From: Synergistaceae bacterium | Lineage (GTDB): Bacteria > Synergistota > Synergistia > Synergistales > Aminobacteriaceae | DNA length: 64,000 nt | Assembly: GCA_017540085.1 (NCBI GenBank) | Contig: JAFYBQ010000029.1 | Location: 1-64,000, forward strand | Direction: 5' to 3' | Part shown: positions 25,489 to 34,857 of the stretch, piece after piece | Layout: the number at the start of each line of letters is the position of its first letter | Position numbering within the stretch: the stretch's first letter is position 1 | The notes under the pieces: generated by a model | Told to the model about the DNA's origin: nothing | Databases searched by the model: none | The model's input: only the letters and a program-made list of their open reading frames with translations | Program-made: the position numbers and the translations under genes

Positions 25489-26072
25489 CAGAATATGAGC
25501 GTATTGTCCGCGCCCGTAATCATCTCCATAATCTCGAACATGTTGGAGATTGTCCCGGCTTTAACTTTGTCGGTTATGCCGAAATGAGTCGTGCATGTTC
25601 CGCAGACAAGTATCTTTGTGCCGAGCTTCTCCAATTCCTGAATGTATCCCAATGCTGACGACTCCGGCAGTACGAGCTTCACTCCCTCATTCATGAACGC
25701 CATTACAGCGGGGCGGCGGGACAATTTCGAGATACAGCCGAGAAACGCCTTCATGAGGACTTCGCCAAGCTCCTTGTCGTTTCCTCCGAGAACGTCATGA
25801 GCCACAAGAATCGCGAGAAGCTCATCGCGGGGGGCTTCCGGGGCGACCTCGCATGAATCTGCGCGTGTAGCTGTGAGCCTGCGTTCCTGCGAGTCCGGGA
25901 TTCTGTCGAGGGTTACCGTGTAGCCTTTGCTGTTAAGGAGGCGCGTTACGTTTGAGACGGCTATATCGTTGTCGACTGATACGGTGATGTCCCGTGTGCC
26001 TTTCTCGATTTCGGCCTTTGTCATTATGACGGGTTCGGGGCATAACTTGCCCATTGCGTTTATGTGTGTCAT
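25488..26072 (-). CDS. yedF: YedF-type sulfurtransferase-like protein (TusA plus DsrE-like)
   Basis: A 194-residue two-domain protein: an N-terminal TusA-like domain with the CPEPVI (CPxP) cysteine and a C-terminal DsrE-like domain with CGTCTTHFGI. The family is annotated as selenium metabolism protein YedF and is thought to handle sulfur or selenium. It is the first gene of the yedF-activator-dehydratase set, so it may supply sulfur for the unusual cluster or modify the substrate; this is inference. Upstream is TGAAATATGACTCC, a weak ribosome binding site. Confidence 0.9.
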   Translation of the reverse strand: MTHINAMGKLCPEPVIMTKAEIEKGTRDITVSVDNDIAVSNVTRLLNSKGYTVTLDRIPDSQERRLTATRADSCEVAPEAPRDELLAILVAHDVLGGNDKELGEVLMKAFLGCISKLSRRPAVMAFMNEGVKLVLPESSALGYIQELEKLGTKILVCGTCTTHFGITDKVKAGTISNMFEIMEMITGADNTLIF

Positions 26073-26146
26073 GTGAAATATGACTCCTTTTGTGTGAAAT
26101 GGAATGTCATGGATTGTAGCATTGCCGCGGGGAATGGGATATAGCG

Positions 26147-26181
26147 AAAAAAATTACCCCCTCCATTTTGGGAAGGGGCAT
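26147..26181 (-). terminator. Terminator after the Synerg-CTERM surface protein
   Basis: Minus-strand TGCCCCTTCCCAAAATGGAGGGGGTA followed by seven T residues, just after the stop codon of the 26188-28575 gene. Confidence 0.8.
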
Positions 26182-26187
26182 TGTGAT

Positions 26188-28575
26188 TTACCGTCTTGAT
26201 TTTCTGAAGGGTATTATTGCCGCGAGGATTAATGCGAATGCGGGAAGTGAGTCACAGCCTCCTCCGCCGCCGCTCCCTGTGCCTGAAGAGCTGCCGTACA
26301 CTGTAACCGTAAACTGTTTTGACGCTCCTGCGTATGAGTTATGCGCGTAAACCGTGAATGTATACTCGCCTGCCTCCGTCAATGTCCCCGAAAGCAAGCC
26401 GCTTGACGCATTGAGCGTGAGTCCCGGAGGAAGATTGCCGCCGCTGACAGTCCATGAAAGCCCCGTGCCGTTTGAGCTAAGAGTCTGGCTGTATGATTCT
26501 GAGACTGTGCCGCCGGGAAGCGCGGAGGTTGTTATTTCTAGCGGGCTGATTTTTACTGACAGGGTTCGGGATGCTCTTGCTGATCCATATACAGCTGTTG
26601 CAGTAAAGCTGAAATTTCCCGAATTTGTCGGAGTACCTGAAATTCTGCCGGATGAATCCATAGCAAGCCCTGCCGGAAGATTCCCTGAAAGTGTCCAAGA
26701 CGCACCCGAAGGATTTGACAATAACACCGCGCTGTAGGACATTCCCGCAATGCCTTCAGGAAGAGCGGTTGTTGTGATTGTGATTGTTGACGTTCCTGCG
26801 TTCACGGTAATGCTGAGTGCTTTTTCCGCACTGTTTGAGCCTGATACAGCCCTGATCGTGAATGATGATGTCCCTGCCGCTGTCGGTGTTCCTGTGATTG
26901 CTCCCGTTGAAGAGTTCAGCGACAGTCCCTGCGGAAGACTCCCTGCTGAAACTGACCATGTAACATTTGAGGCACTCGCGGAAAGTACAGCATTGTATGA
27001 GGTGTTCACAGTGCCGGAAGGAAGGCTAGTTGTTGTGATTGTGATTGAGGATGTCCCCTGCGCCTGAATCCTGAGCGTGAACCCTTTTGTGGCTGGCGCG
27101 CCTGTTTCGGGGCTGGCCTTCACCGTGAAAGTGTAATCCCCTGCTGTTGAAGGAGTCCCTGAGATTGTGCCTGCTGTCCTGTCGAGAGTGAGTCCTTCAG
27201 GGAGGCTTGTGCTGTTCGTGAGAGTCCATACGACTGCGGAGGCTGAGTCAGTCGCAAGCACTGCGGTATATGCGCTTCCTGCGACTCCGTCCGGCAATGA
27301 AGCTGTAGTGATTGCTATGCTCGGCCCGAACTTAATGCAGCCTTCCTCGCTTGGCACTCCCTGTGCGTTATTGCCTATTCCGTGTTCGGCTGTGCTGTAA
27401 AGGTTGCTGCTGATGGTGTAGCTTGCCGCGTCAAGTTTTCCGACAACGCCGCCCATGTTCACGATGTCGCCTGAGATTGTCGCGTATGACTGGTTATTGC
27501 GGACTGTCGAGGCGTTCATTAGGCCGACGATTCCGCCGATGCCCTCGGCTGTATTCTCTCCTGCAACTGTTACCAGGGATGAGACATCGCAACTTTCGAG
27601 GAGTGTTGACACGCCGATTCTCCCTGCTATTCCACCTGAGGCGTAACGGCCTGTTATGATACTTATTGCGTTTGAGTTAGCCGTTATATTGTTGCTTTGA
27701 AGGTTGCCCCCTTCAATATAGCCGACAATGCCGCCCGCATATTGAGTACCTGTTACTGTTCCCGAAAATGTGCAACCCTTTATTGCCTCGAAATTTGCAA
27801 TATTGGCATAAGCAACTATTCCTCCCGCGTAAGCTGGCTGTATGCCTGAGGCGTAATTACGGGAATAGGCGTATATGCCATCTGAAGCCGCTGTAACAGT
27901 GCAGTTTTCTACAGTTCCGCCAGTCATATCAGCGACAATGCCGCCTGCATACCCGGCTTGGTCTGAATTGCCTGATATACCGCTTTTAATTGCACCGTTA
28001 AAATTGCAGTTACTGATCAGGCCGTTAGACATATTTCTGACTATACCGCCAGCATATGTGCGAATATCGCTATACCAAAGATAATACCTGCTTTCAATCG
28101 TTCCCGTGAAAGTACAATCTTTGACAGAGGCTAAAGAATTAAGGGTATCAGCAACTCCGGCCGCATACTTTCCGTTAAGAGAGCCGCTTACCGTAAGACC
28201 TTGCACAGCATAGCCGCCTGGCGTGGCAATTGTCCCGAACAGTGCCGCAATGTTGCTTCCTTCCCTGTCTATATTGACATGGATTGATTTCCCGTTGCCG
28301 TCAAAGTGTCCCGTGAACGGATTATCATCAGTACCAATCGACTCCCAGTCAGTTATAGACGAGATATTGAGATTCTGAGTCAGCCTGTAATACATATCCC
28401 CCGACTCTGTTCCCGCGTTCACCCTGTCCCGCATAGCAGACAAATCCGCGTTCGTGTCAATCACATACGGATCTGCCTCCGTCCCTGAATGTCCCTCGTT
28501 CCAGTAGTCCGCCCACGCGCAAGGGCAGAAAGACACAAGGCACACGACCATGAACAGCGCAATGTATTTCTTCAT
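26188..28575 (-). CDS. Secreted surface protein with GLUG and putative-Ig repeats and Synerg-CTERM
   Basis: A 795-residue exported protein. A signal peptide (KKYIALFMVVCLVSFCPCAWA) is followed by about 380 residues of GLUG-type repeats (AGGIVADMTGGTVENC, AGGIVGYIEGGNLQSN), then four Ig-like putative-Ig repeats of about 85 residues (SLPSGTVNTSYNAVLSA; GTPTAAGTSSFTI). The end, Ser/Gly-rich then GGGGGCDSLPAFALILAAII and FRKSRR, matches the Synerg-CTERM sorting signal, which suggests processing and surface anchoring by a phylum-specific machinery. Likely adhesin or host/substrate-binding protein. Monocistronic, with its own promoter and terminator. Confidence 0.85.
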   Translation of the reverse strand: MKKYIALFMVVCLVSFCPCAWADYWNEGHSGTEADPYVIDTNADLSAMRDRVNAGTESGDMYYRLTQNLNISSITDWESIGTDDNPFTGHFDGNGKSIHVNIDREGSNIAALFGTIATPGGYAVQGLTVSGSLNGKYAAGVADTLNSLASVKDCTFTGTIESRYYLWYSDIRTYAGGIVRNMSNGLISNCNFNGAIKSGISGNSDQAGYAGGIVADMTGGTVENCTVTAASDGIYAYSRNYASGIQPAYAGGIVAYANIANFEAIKGCTFSGTVTGTQYAGGIVGYIEGGNLQSNNITANSNAISIITGRYASGGIAGRIGVSTLLESCDVSSLVTVAGENTAEGIGGIVGLMNASTVRNNQSYATISGDIVNMGGVVGKLDAASYTISSNLYSTAEHGIGNNAQGVPSEEGCIKFGPSIAITTASLPDGVAGSAYTAVLATDSASAVVWTLTNSTSLPEGLTLDRTAGTISGTPSTAGDYTFTVKASPETGAPATKGFTLRIQAQGTSSITITTTSLPSGTVNTSYNAVLSASASNVTWSVSAGSLPQGLSLNSSTGAITGTPTAAGTSSFTIRAVSGSNSAEKALSITVNAGTSTITITTTALPEGIAGMSYSAVLLSNPSGASWTLSGNLPAGLAMDSSGRISGTPTNSGNFSFTATAVYGSARASRTLSVKISPLEITTSALPGGTVSESYSQTLSSNGTGLSWTVSGGNLPPGLTLNASSGLLSGTLTEAGEYTFTVYAHNSYAGASKQFTVTVYGSSSGTGSGGGGGCDSLPAFALILAAIIPFRKSRR

Positions 28576-28706
28576 GAAAAACCCTCCTGCAATGAGTTGA
28601 CCCGCGAATCAATACCACACATGACCGCGCCCCCCTGCATTACGCAACACAAAACAAGGGAAGCCGTATTTCCCGCCTCATGTAATATTGTATTCTGGAT
28701 AAAAAA

Positions 28707-28736
28707 ATTATAACACACGTTTTTTTTTCAAGAACA
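28707..28736 (-). promoter_or_regulatory. Promoter of the Synerg-CTERM surface gene
   Basis: Minus-strand TATAAT (28712-28707) preceded by TGT, giving an extended -10, and a TTGTTC box 18 bases upstream. This leaves a leader of about 125 bases before the ATG at 28575. Confidence 0.5.
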
Positions 28737-28756
28737 AGTGCAGAATCACCGCGCAC

Positions 28757-28789
28757 AAAAAAACCTCCCCGCTATTTCACAGGGAGGCC
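28757..28789 (-). terminator. Terminator after ileS
   Basis: Minus-strand GGCCTCCCTGTGAAATAGCGGGGAGG followed by seven T residues, a few bases after the ileS stop. Confidence 0.88.
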
Positions 28790-28804
28790 GCAAAGTTTCA
28801 TCTG

Positions 28805-31603
28805 TTACTCTTCGTTCATCACATGGGCGCAGCGATGGCAGAGTCCGTTAGCGTTCGGATGCTCTTCATACTTCCAGCACCGCGGGCATTTCTCACCGGG
28901 CGCAAATCCTCCCGCAATCTTGAACCCCGTATCAGCGTCATCAAAGACATTCGGCAGGGTAAGCTCATCAGCCCACTCAAATTTTGACACTATCACGATG
29001 TCGGCAAGCTCTTCCGCCGTGAACGCCCCCTCAAGTTTTGCGAGTCCCTCAGCGCGTTTCACCTGCACAGACGCTTCTAGCGATGTCCCAATTGTCTTGG
29101 CCGCCCTCATCGTCTCAAGCATTCGGCTCACAGCTCCCTTCAGCGTTACAGCCTCAGCCCATAACGAATTGAGCGAGTCATTCAGCCGTGAAGAGTCCTG
29201 CTCCGGGAAGTCCGCAAGAAACACACTCTCAGGAAGTGAGGCATCAGTCTTCCTCATTTCCTGCCAGATTTCCTCAGCCGTGAAGCTCAGTATAGGCGCA
29301 ATCATCCGCGTTAAGCACGACAAAATTTCGTACATGGCCGTCTGCGCGCTCCGTCTCGTCAGAGAGTCTTTTGCCTCAACGTATAATCTATCTTTGCTTA
29401 TGTCGAGGTAGAACGCTGACAGCTCATTGACGCAGAAAGAGTGAATCAGCGACACAGGCACGTGAAATTCATACTCATCAAGCGCATTGCGTACGCGGGC
29501 TATTATCCTGTGGAGGCGGTCGAGAATCCATTTGTCCATCGACAGAAGGGACTCATACGGCAGTGATTTACCCGGCGTGAAGTCGTGAAGGTTGCCGAGA
29601 AGGAAGCGGGCTGTATTTCGGATTCTCCTGTAAGTCTCGGATAATGTCTTGAGGATGTCATTCGAGATTTTGACATCGTTCCTGTAATCCGTTGACGCTA
29701 CCCACAAACGCAGAATATCCGCGCCGAACTGATTGCAGACATCGCCGGGTGCTACGGTGTTTCCGAGTGATTTCGACATCTTCCGGCCTTTTCCGTCAAG
29801 CGTGAAGCCGTGAGTCAGCACTTCAGAATACGGAGCGCGCCCCTTTATCGCGACTGAGGTCAATAATGACGACTGGAACCACCCGCGGTGCTGGTCGCTG
29901 CCCTCAAGATACATATCACACGGCCATGATAACCCGAATTTCTCATTAAGCACCGAAATGTGAGATACTCCCGAATCAAACCAGACATCAAGAATGTTGC
30001 TGTCCTTCTCGACGTTGTGAGAGCCGCATTTGTCGCAGCAGGCTTTTTCTCCGAACAATGACTCTAAATCCTCGCGCCACCATATAGATGTCCCGTCCGG
30101 GGAAGTTTTCACTTTCTCCGCAAGCATTCTGATACGGTCGGGAGTAAGCGTGAAAGATCCGCAGTCCCTGCACCTTATCGCCGGAACAGGGATTCCCCAT
30201 ACCCTTTGGCGGGAAATGCACCAGTCCGAGCGCGAGCTTACCATGTTATATATCCTGTCGCGCCCCCAGTCGGGAATCCATTTCACTCCCTCGTCGATTA
30301 CCTTCAATGCCTCGTCCCTGAACTGAGTCACGTTGATGAACCATTGATCTGTGGCGCGGAATATTACCGGGCGTTTGCACCTCCAGCAGTGCGGGTAGCT
30401 GTGCGAGATTTTCCCGAACCCTAAGAGTCTTCCTTTGTCGCGTATGAGGTCAATTGCTTTCTTTCCGCCCTCGTCTAATGTCATTCCGCCTACAATAGGT
30501 AATTCCTTCTCGAATCTTCCGGCGTGGTCAACTGAGCTGTACACTTTGAGGCCGTATTTGACTCCCGTCTCGTAGTCTTCAACGCCGTGCCCCGGTGAAG
30601 TGTGAACGCAGCCTGTTCCCGTCTCAAGCTCTACATAGTCGGCAAGCACTACAAGTATTTCATGCTCGTAGAACGGGTGAAGGGGCTTCATTCTCTCAAG
30701 CTCCGCGCCTTTTACTGTCAATATTGCCTCGCCGAAAGTCATTCCCGTGTTGGCCTCGATGGATTTCTTCAGCTCACAGGCGAATGCGTAGACTTTCCCG
30801 CCCGACTCGTAGAATCCGTAATCATATTTCGGATGGACTGCAACGCCCGCGCTTGATGGCAGAGTCCACGGAGTCGTCGTCCATATCACTATGTATACAT
30901 CACGCCCGGAAAGCTCCGGGAATTTCTCGCCCGCTCCGGGTAACGGATACGCGACATAAACGGACGGCGAGTCCTCGTCCCAGTACTCAATTTCCCCGGC
31001 GGCTAGGGCTGTCTGGCAGTCAGTGCACCAAAATACCGGCTTCAATCCGCGGTATATGAGTCCTTTCTCTACCATGTCGGCGAATGCGTGAAGCTCTAAG
31101 TGTTCATATTCGGGGTCAAGCGTGATATAGGGATGTTCCCATTCACCGAGAACGCCAAGACGCTTGAACTCTTCCCGCTGAACATCGAGATAGTGTAACG
31201 CGGTCTGCTTGCACTTTGCGCGGAGTTCTACGGGGTCGACTCCTGTGCCGAGCTTAGAGAGTCCGCCGTCTTTGAGGGATCGCAATTCTATCGGGAGTCC
31301 GTGAGTGTCCCAGCCGGGTACGTATGGCGTGTAATGGCCGGTCATAGTCTTTGCTTTGACGATAAAGTCCTTCAATATTTTGTTGAACGCGGTGCCGATG
31401 TGAATATCTCCGTTTGCATAGGGCGGGCCGTCGTGGAGCTGGAATTTGTTGGGTGAATGCTCATGTGCGTGAAGTGCTTTGTGATAGATGTCATGAGAGT
31501 CCCAGAATTGCAGGAATGACGGCTCACGCTTGGCGAGGTTTGCCCGCATTGGGAAATCTGTTACGGGTAAATTCAGGGTGTCCTTATAGTCTTTTGCCTC
31601 CAT
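28805..31603 (-). CDS. ileS: Isoleucyl-tRNA synthetase
   Basis: A 932-residue class I synthetase charging tRNA-Ile, with editing domain. Signatures: GPPYANGDIHIGTAFNKIL (HIGH region, here HIGT), the CP1 editing block HTSPGHGVEDY, DRGW-type QHRGWFQSS, GRKMSKSLGN (KMSKS) and a C-terminal zinc ribbon CPRCWKYEE...CHRCAHV. The start at 31603 follows AAGGAGGC by 10 bases; an upstream start would add 14 unrelated residues. No T-box leader is visible in the short upstream gap. Confidence 0.97.
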   Translation of the reverse strand: MEAKDYKDTLNLPVTDFPMRANLAKREPSFLQFWDSHDIYHKALHAHEHSPNKFQLHDGPPYANGDIHIGTAFNKILKDFIVKAKTMTGHYTPYVPGWDTHGLPIELRSLKDGGLSKLGTGVDPVELRAKCKQTALHYLDVQREEFKRLGVLGEWEHPYITLDPEYEHLELHAFADMVEKGLIYRGLKPVFWCTDCQTALAAGEIEYWDEDSPSVYVAYPLPGAGEKFPELSGRDVYIVIWTTTPWTLPSSAGVAVHPKYDYGFYESGGKVYAFACELKKSIEANTGMTFGEAILTVKGAELERMKPLHPFYEHEILVVLADYVELETGTGCVHTSPGHGVEDYETGVKYGLKVYSSVDHAGRFEKELPIVGGMTLDEGGKKAIDLIRDKGRLLGFGKISHSYPHCWRCKRPVIFRATDQWFINVTQFRDEALKVIDEGVKWIPDWGRDRIYNMVSSRSDWCISRQRVWGIPVPAIRCRDCGSFTLTPDRIRMLAEKVKTSPDGTSIWWREDLESLFGEKACCDKCGSHNVEKDSNILDVWFDSGVSHISVLNEKFGLSWPCDMYLEGSDQHRGWFQSSLLTSVAIKGRAPYSEVLTHGFTLDGKGRKMSKSLGNTVAPGDVCNQFGADILRLWVASTDYRNDVKISNDILKTLSETYRRIRNTARFLLGNLHDFTPGKSLPYESLLSMDKWILDRLHRIIARVRNALDEYEFHVPVSLIHSFCVNELSAFYLDISKDRLYVEAKDSLTRRSAQTAMYEILSCLTRMIAPILSFTAEEIWQEMRKTDASLPESVFLADFPEQDSSRLNDSLNSLWAEAVTLKGAVSRMLETMRAAKTIGTSLEASVQVKRAEGLAKLEGAFTAEELADIVIVSKFEWADELTLPNVFDDADTGFKIAGGFAPGEKCPRCWKYEEHPNANGLCHRCAHVMNEE

Positions 31604-31670
31604 AAAATTTTGTGCCTCCTTAGTTTTTGGGTGAACAATTCGCAAATATTATCACAAAAATTTTTACCGC

Positions 31671-31705
31671 AAAAAAAATCCCCCCGGCACAAAACCGAGG
31701 GGATA
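31671..31705 (-). terminator. Terminator downstream of ppdK and the repeat cluster
   Basis: Minus-strand TCCCCTCGGTTTTGTGCCGGGGGGA with eight T residues. It lies after the 31741-31880 repeat cluster, so transcripts of ppdK would include the repeats. Confidence 0.8.
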
Positions 31706-31740
31706 AATTTCTGCCTTTTACTCCCTGTTTTCCACCACGA

Positions 31741-31880
31741 AAATCACCCCCCTGTTTCCCCCCTTGGCAGGGGGGACGAGGTTCGCCGTGACTCATGCCT
31801 CCCCTGCGTAAGGGGAGGGCAGGGTGGGGTCGCAAACCCTGCACAAGGGGAGGTGGTACTTGTGCAGGAGGGGTCATAGG
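31741..31880. repeat. Cluster of GC-rich palindromic repeats between ileS and ppdK
   Basis: Several C-run/G-run palindromes in series: CCCCCCTTGGCAGGGGGG, CTCCCCTGCGTAAGGGGAGG and CCTGCACAAGGGGAGGTGGT followed by GGAGGGGTCATAGGGGG. CTCCCCTGCGTAAGGGGAGG is nearly repeated at 42020 and the GGGGAGGTG-N-GGAGGGGTC order is the same in both places. No gene lies here. Confidence 0.75.
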
Positions 31881-31890
31881 GGGTTGCCTG

Positions 31891-34539
31891 CTACTTCAGC
31901 GCACCCAGTGCCGCATGAGCCGCCGCGACTCTCGCAACAGGCACACGGAACGGCGAGCATGATACGTAGCTCAGTCCTACGCTGTGGCAGAACGCTATAC
32001 TCTCCGGGTTTCCGCCGTGTTCACCGCAGATTCCTACGGACATTCCCGGGTTGACGGAGCGGCCTTTTTCGACAGCCATTTTCACGAGCTGGCCGGGACC
32101 GTCCCTGTCGAGAACAGCAAACGGATTTTCCTTGAACACTCCCTTGTCCACGTACTGGAACAGGAACTTGTTTTCCGCGTCATCGCGTGAGTAGCCTAAT
32201 GTCGTCTGCGTCAAGTCGTTAGTCCCGCATGAGAAAAACTGCGCGTACTCGGCTAACTGATCCGCAACAAGTGCCGCCCTCGGAAGCTCTATCATTGTTC
32301 CGACAAGGTAGCCGAAATCAACGCCGGTTGACTTTTTCACGTCCGCCGCGATTCTGTCAGCCATCTCACGGAAGAATTTCATCTCCGCTTTCGTGCCTAC
32401 GATGGGTATCATGACTTCAGGCTTTACGGTTACGCCCTGTTTCGTAAGCTCAACGACAGCCTCAAATATCGCGTTCATCTGCATCTCGTAAATTTCCGGG
32501 TAAATCATTCCGAGACGGCAGCCCCTGAATCCTAACATCGGGTTGTTCTCGTGGAGCTGGTGAATCTTTTCGAGAACGTTATTCAGCTTCTTGGCTTCTT
32601 CCGGCGTGGCTGTCTTGAGGGCTTCGAGTACGTTGGGTTCTTTCGGGAGGAACTCGTGTAACGGCGGGTCTAACAGCCTGATGATAACAGGAAGTCCGTC
32701 CATAGCCCTGAATATCCCGATAAAGTCCTCTTTCTGCATGACCTTCAATTTCGCGAGAGCGTCAGCGCGTGCTTTCTTTCCGTCTTCGCCGGCCTCACCA
32801 AGCGCGACAATAAGACTCTGCATTACGGGAAGGCGGTCTACTCCCATGAACATATGTTCCGTCCTGCAAAGCCCGACTCCCTTTGCGCCAAAATCACGGG
32901 CGCGTTTTGCGTCTTCAGGTGTGTCAGCGTTAGTCCAGACCTGCAATTTTGCGTTCTCGTCAGCCCACGCAAGAATCTTCTTGAAGTCGTCCGTGAATGT
33001 CGCTTCGACCATTTTCGCCTCGCCTGCAATGAAATTCCCCGTTGTGCCGTCAACCGTAACCCAGTCGCCTTTCTTGAAGACTCTATCTCCGACAGTGAGA
33101 GTCTCTTTCTCAACGTCAATAACCGCCGACTCACATCCGCAGACAGCAGGCTTGCCCATTCCGCGAGCAACAACAGCGGCGTGTGAGGTCATTCCGCCTC
33201 TTGACGTTACGACACCCTGAGACGCGAAAAGTCCGTGAATGTCATCGGGGCTAGTCTCAGGACGCGCCAAGATTGTGGGCTTGCCCTGCCTTGACCACTC
33301 TTCAGCCTCGTCCGCCGAGAACACGAGCATTCCTGCGCCTGCTCCAGGGGAAGCGGGGAGTCCTTTTGCGATTACGTCAAGTTTTGCTGACTTGTCGACC
33401 TGACGATGCAATAACATTTCAACCTGATCCGGGCTTACTCGTGTTACGGCTGTCTTTGTGTCGATGAGTCCCTCGTTCACCATGTCAACGGCGGCTTTCA
33501 CTGCGGCGGCGGCTGTGCGTTTCCCTGCGCGTGTCTGAAGGATAAAGAGTTTCCCGCGCTCTATCGTGAACTCTACATCCTGCATATCGTGATATGTTTT
33601 CTCAAGATTGCTGGTGATTTCGCAGAGCTGCTTGTAGATTTCGGGCATTTCGTTTTCGAGCTGTGCTATCGGCATGGGCGTTCTGATTCCTGCAACGACA
33701 TCCTCGCCCTGAGCATTGATGAGAAATTCGCCGTATAATTTGTTCTCGCCTGTTGACGGGTTTCGGGTGAAGCAAACGCCTGTACCGCAGTCATTTCCGA
33801 GATTGCCGAAAGCCATTGTGATGACGTTTACGGCAGTACCGAGTGAGTCATCAATCTTGTTGATTTTGCGGTAAGTTACGGCGCGGGGGATATTCCAGCT
33901 CTTGAAGACTGCCTCAATTGCCCGGCGCAGCTGAATCCACGGGTCTGACGGGAAATCATTGCCCGTTGCGTTTTTGTAGATAGCTTTGTACTCAACGAGT
34001 AATTTCTCTAACGCGTCCGCCGGAATCTGATAGTCCTGCTCGACTCCCGCGGCCTTGCGTGTCTTGGCTAATGCTTCCTCGAAAAGGTCAAAATTCACCT
34101 CATCAACAACGCTCCCGAACATCTGTATGAATCTCCTGTAGCTGTCGAGGGCAAAGCGTTTATTCCCGGAAGACTCCGCGAGTCCCTTCACGGTTTCGTC
34201 ATTGAGTCCGAGATTGAGAATCGTCTCCATCATTCCGGGCATTGAGATTGGCGCACCTGACCTTACCGAAACGAGAAGGGGATTCTTTGCGTCATTGAAG
34301 CCCTTTCCGGTTTCCTGCTCAAGACGTTTCACCGAGGCTTTTACGTCGTCCCATATCGTGTCCATGATTGAAGGATCCTGCATGTACTTGCGGCAAACTT
34401 CCGTAGTGATTACGAATCCTGCGGGAATGGGCAGACCTAACTGAGCCATAGCGCAGAGGTTCGCGCCTTTTCCTCCGAGAAGTAAGCGGTTAGAGCCGTC
34501 TCCTTCTTTGAGGCTGTATACAAACTTTTCTGAGGGCAT
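31891..34539 (-). CDS. ppdK: Pyruvate, phosphate dikinase
   Basis: An 882-residue three-domain enzyme that interconverts pyruvate + ATP + Pi and PEP + AMP + PPi. The nucleotide-binding part has LLGGKGANLCAMAQLGLPIPAG; the phospho-His domain has the TSRGGMTSHAAVVARGMGKP block; the C-terminal barrel has GLCRTEHMF and FSCGTNDLTQTTLGYSRDD and ends near the GICGEHGGNP cysteine. All are intact. Typical of PPi-conserving anaerobes, where it can act in glycolysis or gluconeogenesis. Confidence 0.97.
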   Translation of the reverse strand: MPSEKFVYSLKEGDGSNRLLLGGKGANLCAMAQLGLPIPAGFVITTEVCRKYMQDPSIMDTIWDDVKASVKRLEQETGKGFNDAKNPLLVSVRSGAPISMPGMMETILNLGLNDETVKGLAESSGNKRFALDSYRRFIQMFGSVVDEVNFDLFEEALAKTRKAAGVEQDYQIPADALEKLLVEYKAIYKNATGNDFPSDPWIQLRRAIEAVFKSWNIPRAVTYRKINKIDDSLGTAVNVITMAFGNLGNDCGTGVCFTRNPSTGENKLYGEFLINAQGEDVVAGIRTPMPIAQLENEMPEIYKQLCEITSNLEKTYHDMQDVEFTIERGKLFILQTRAGKRTAAAAVKAAVDMVNEGLIDTKTAVTRVSPDQVEMLLHRQVDKSAKLDVIAKGLPASPGAGAGMLVFSADEAEEWSRQGKPTILARPETSPDDIHGLFASQGVVTSRGGMTSHAAVVARGMGKPAVCGCESAVIDVEKETLTVGDRVFKKGDWVTVDGTTGNFIAGEAKMVEATFTDDFKKILAWADENAKLQVWTNADTPEDAKRARDFGAKGVGLCRTEHMFMGVDRLPVMQSLIVALGEAGEDGKKARADALAKLKVMQKEDFIGIFRAMDGLPVIIRLLDPPLHEFLPKEPNVLEALKTATPEEAKKLNNVLEKIHQLHENNPMLGFRGCRLGMIYPEIYEMQMNAIFEAVVELTKQGVTVKPEVMIPIVGTKAEMKFFREMADRIAADVKKSTGVDFGYLVGTMIELPRAALVADQLAEYAQFFSCGTNDLTQTTLGYSRDDAENKFLFQYVDKGVFKENPFAVLDRDGPGQLVKMAVEKGRSVNPGMSVGICGEHGGNPESIAFCHSVGLSYVSCSPFRVPVARVAAAHAALGALK

Positions 34540-34679
34540 GATATATCACTCTCCGAATAAAATTTTTGCGATGAGTGAATTATAGGGAATTGCGCGGGAA
34601 AAATCATCATGTCATTTGCCGGATTTGCTTGCATAAAAATTTTTCTCGTGGTAATATTCCGTTCGTTGCAAAAATAATT

Positions 34680-34752
34680 GGCCTCATCGACTAGTGGTCT
34701 AGGTCGTAGCCCTCTCAAGGCTAAAACACGAGTTCGAACCTCGTTGAGGCTA
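34680..34752 (+). tRNA. tRNA-Glu (anticodon CTC)
   Basis: A 73-base cloverleaf: acceptor GGCCTCA/TGAGGCT (first pair G-U), a D-arm GAC-TAGTGGTCTAG-GTC, anticodon arm TAGCC-CTCTCAA-GGCTA giving CTC, T-arm ACGAG-TTCGAAC-CTCGT, discriminator A. The CCA end is not encoded. Confidence 0.9.
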
Positions 34753-34762
34753 TCAGTACAGG

Positions 34763-34793
34763 AGCTTCCGTAAATAACACGGAGGCTTTTTTT
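34763..34793 (+). terminator. Terminator of the tRNA-Glu transcript
   Basis: AGCTTCCGT and ACGGAGGCT form a hairpin followed by seven T residues, 11 bases after the tRNA. Confidence 0.9.
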
Positions 34794-34857
34794 ATGGCCA
34801 TCATGATTTATAATTAGGCGCAAAGCGGTATCAAGGACAAGGACGGGCGGAATAATC

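Noticed and set aside
26188-28575. Plus-strand ORFs opposite the surface protein
   Set aside because: Shadows of the repeat-rich coding strand without start signals.
31604-31680. T-box leader for ileS
   Set aside because: The gap is only about 75 bases and shows no specifier or antiterminator pattern.
31610-31879. ORFs on both strands in the ileS-ppdK gap
   Set aside because: They translate the palindromic repeats; no start signal or family similarity.
31741-31880. CRISPR-like palindromes
   Set aside because: Spacing is irregular and there is no constant repeat with unique spacers; no cas genes in the window.
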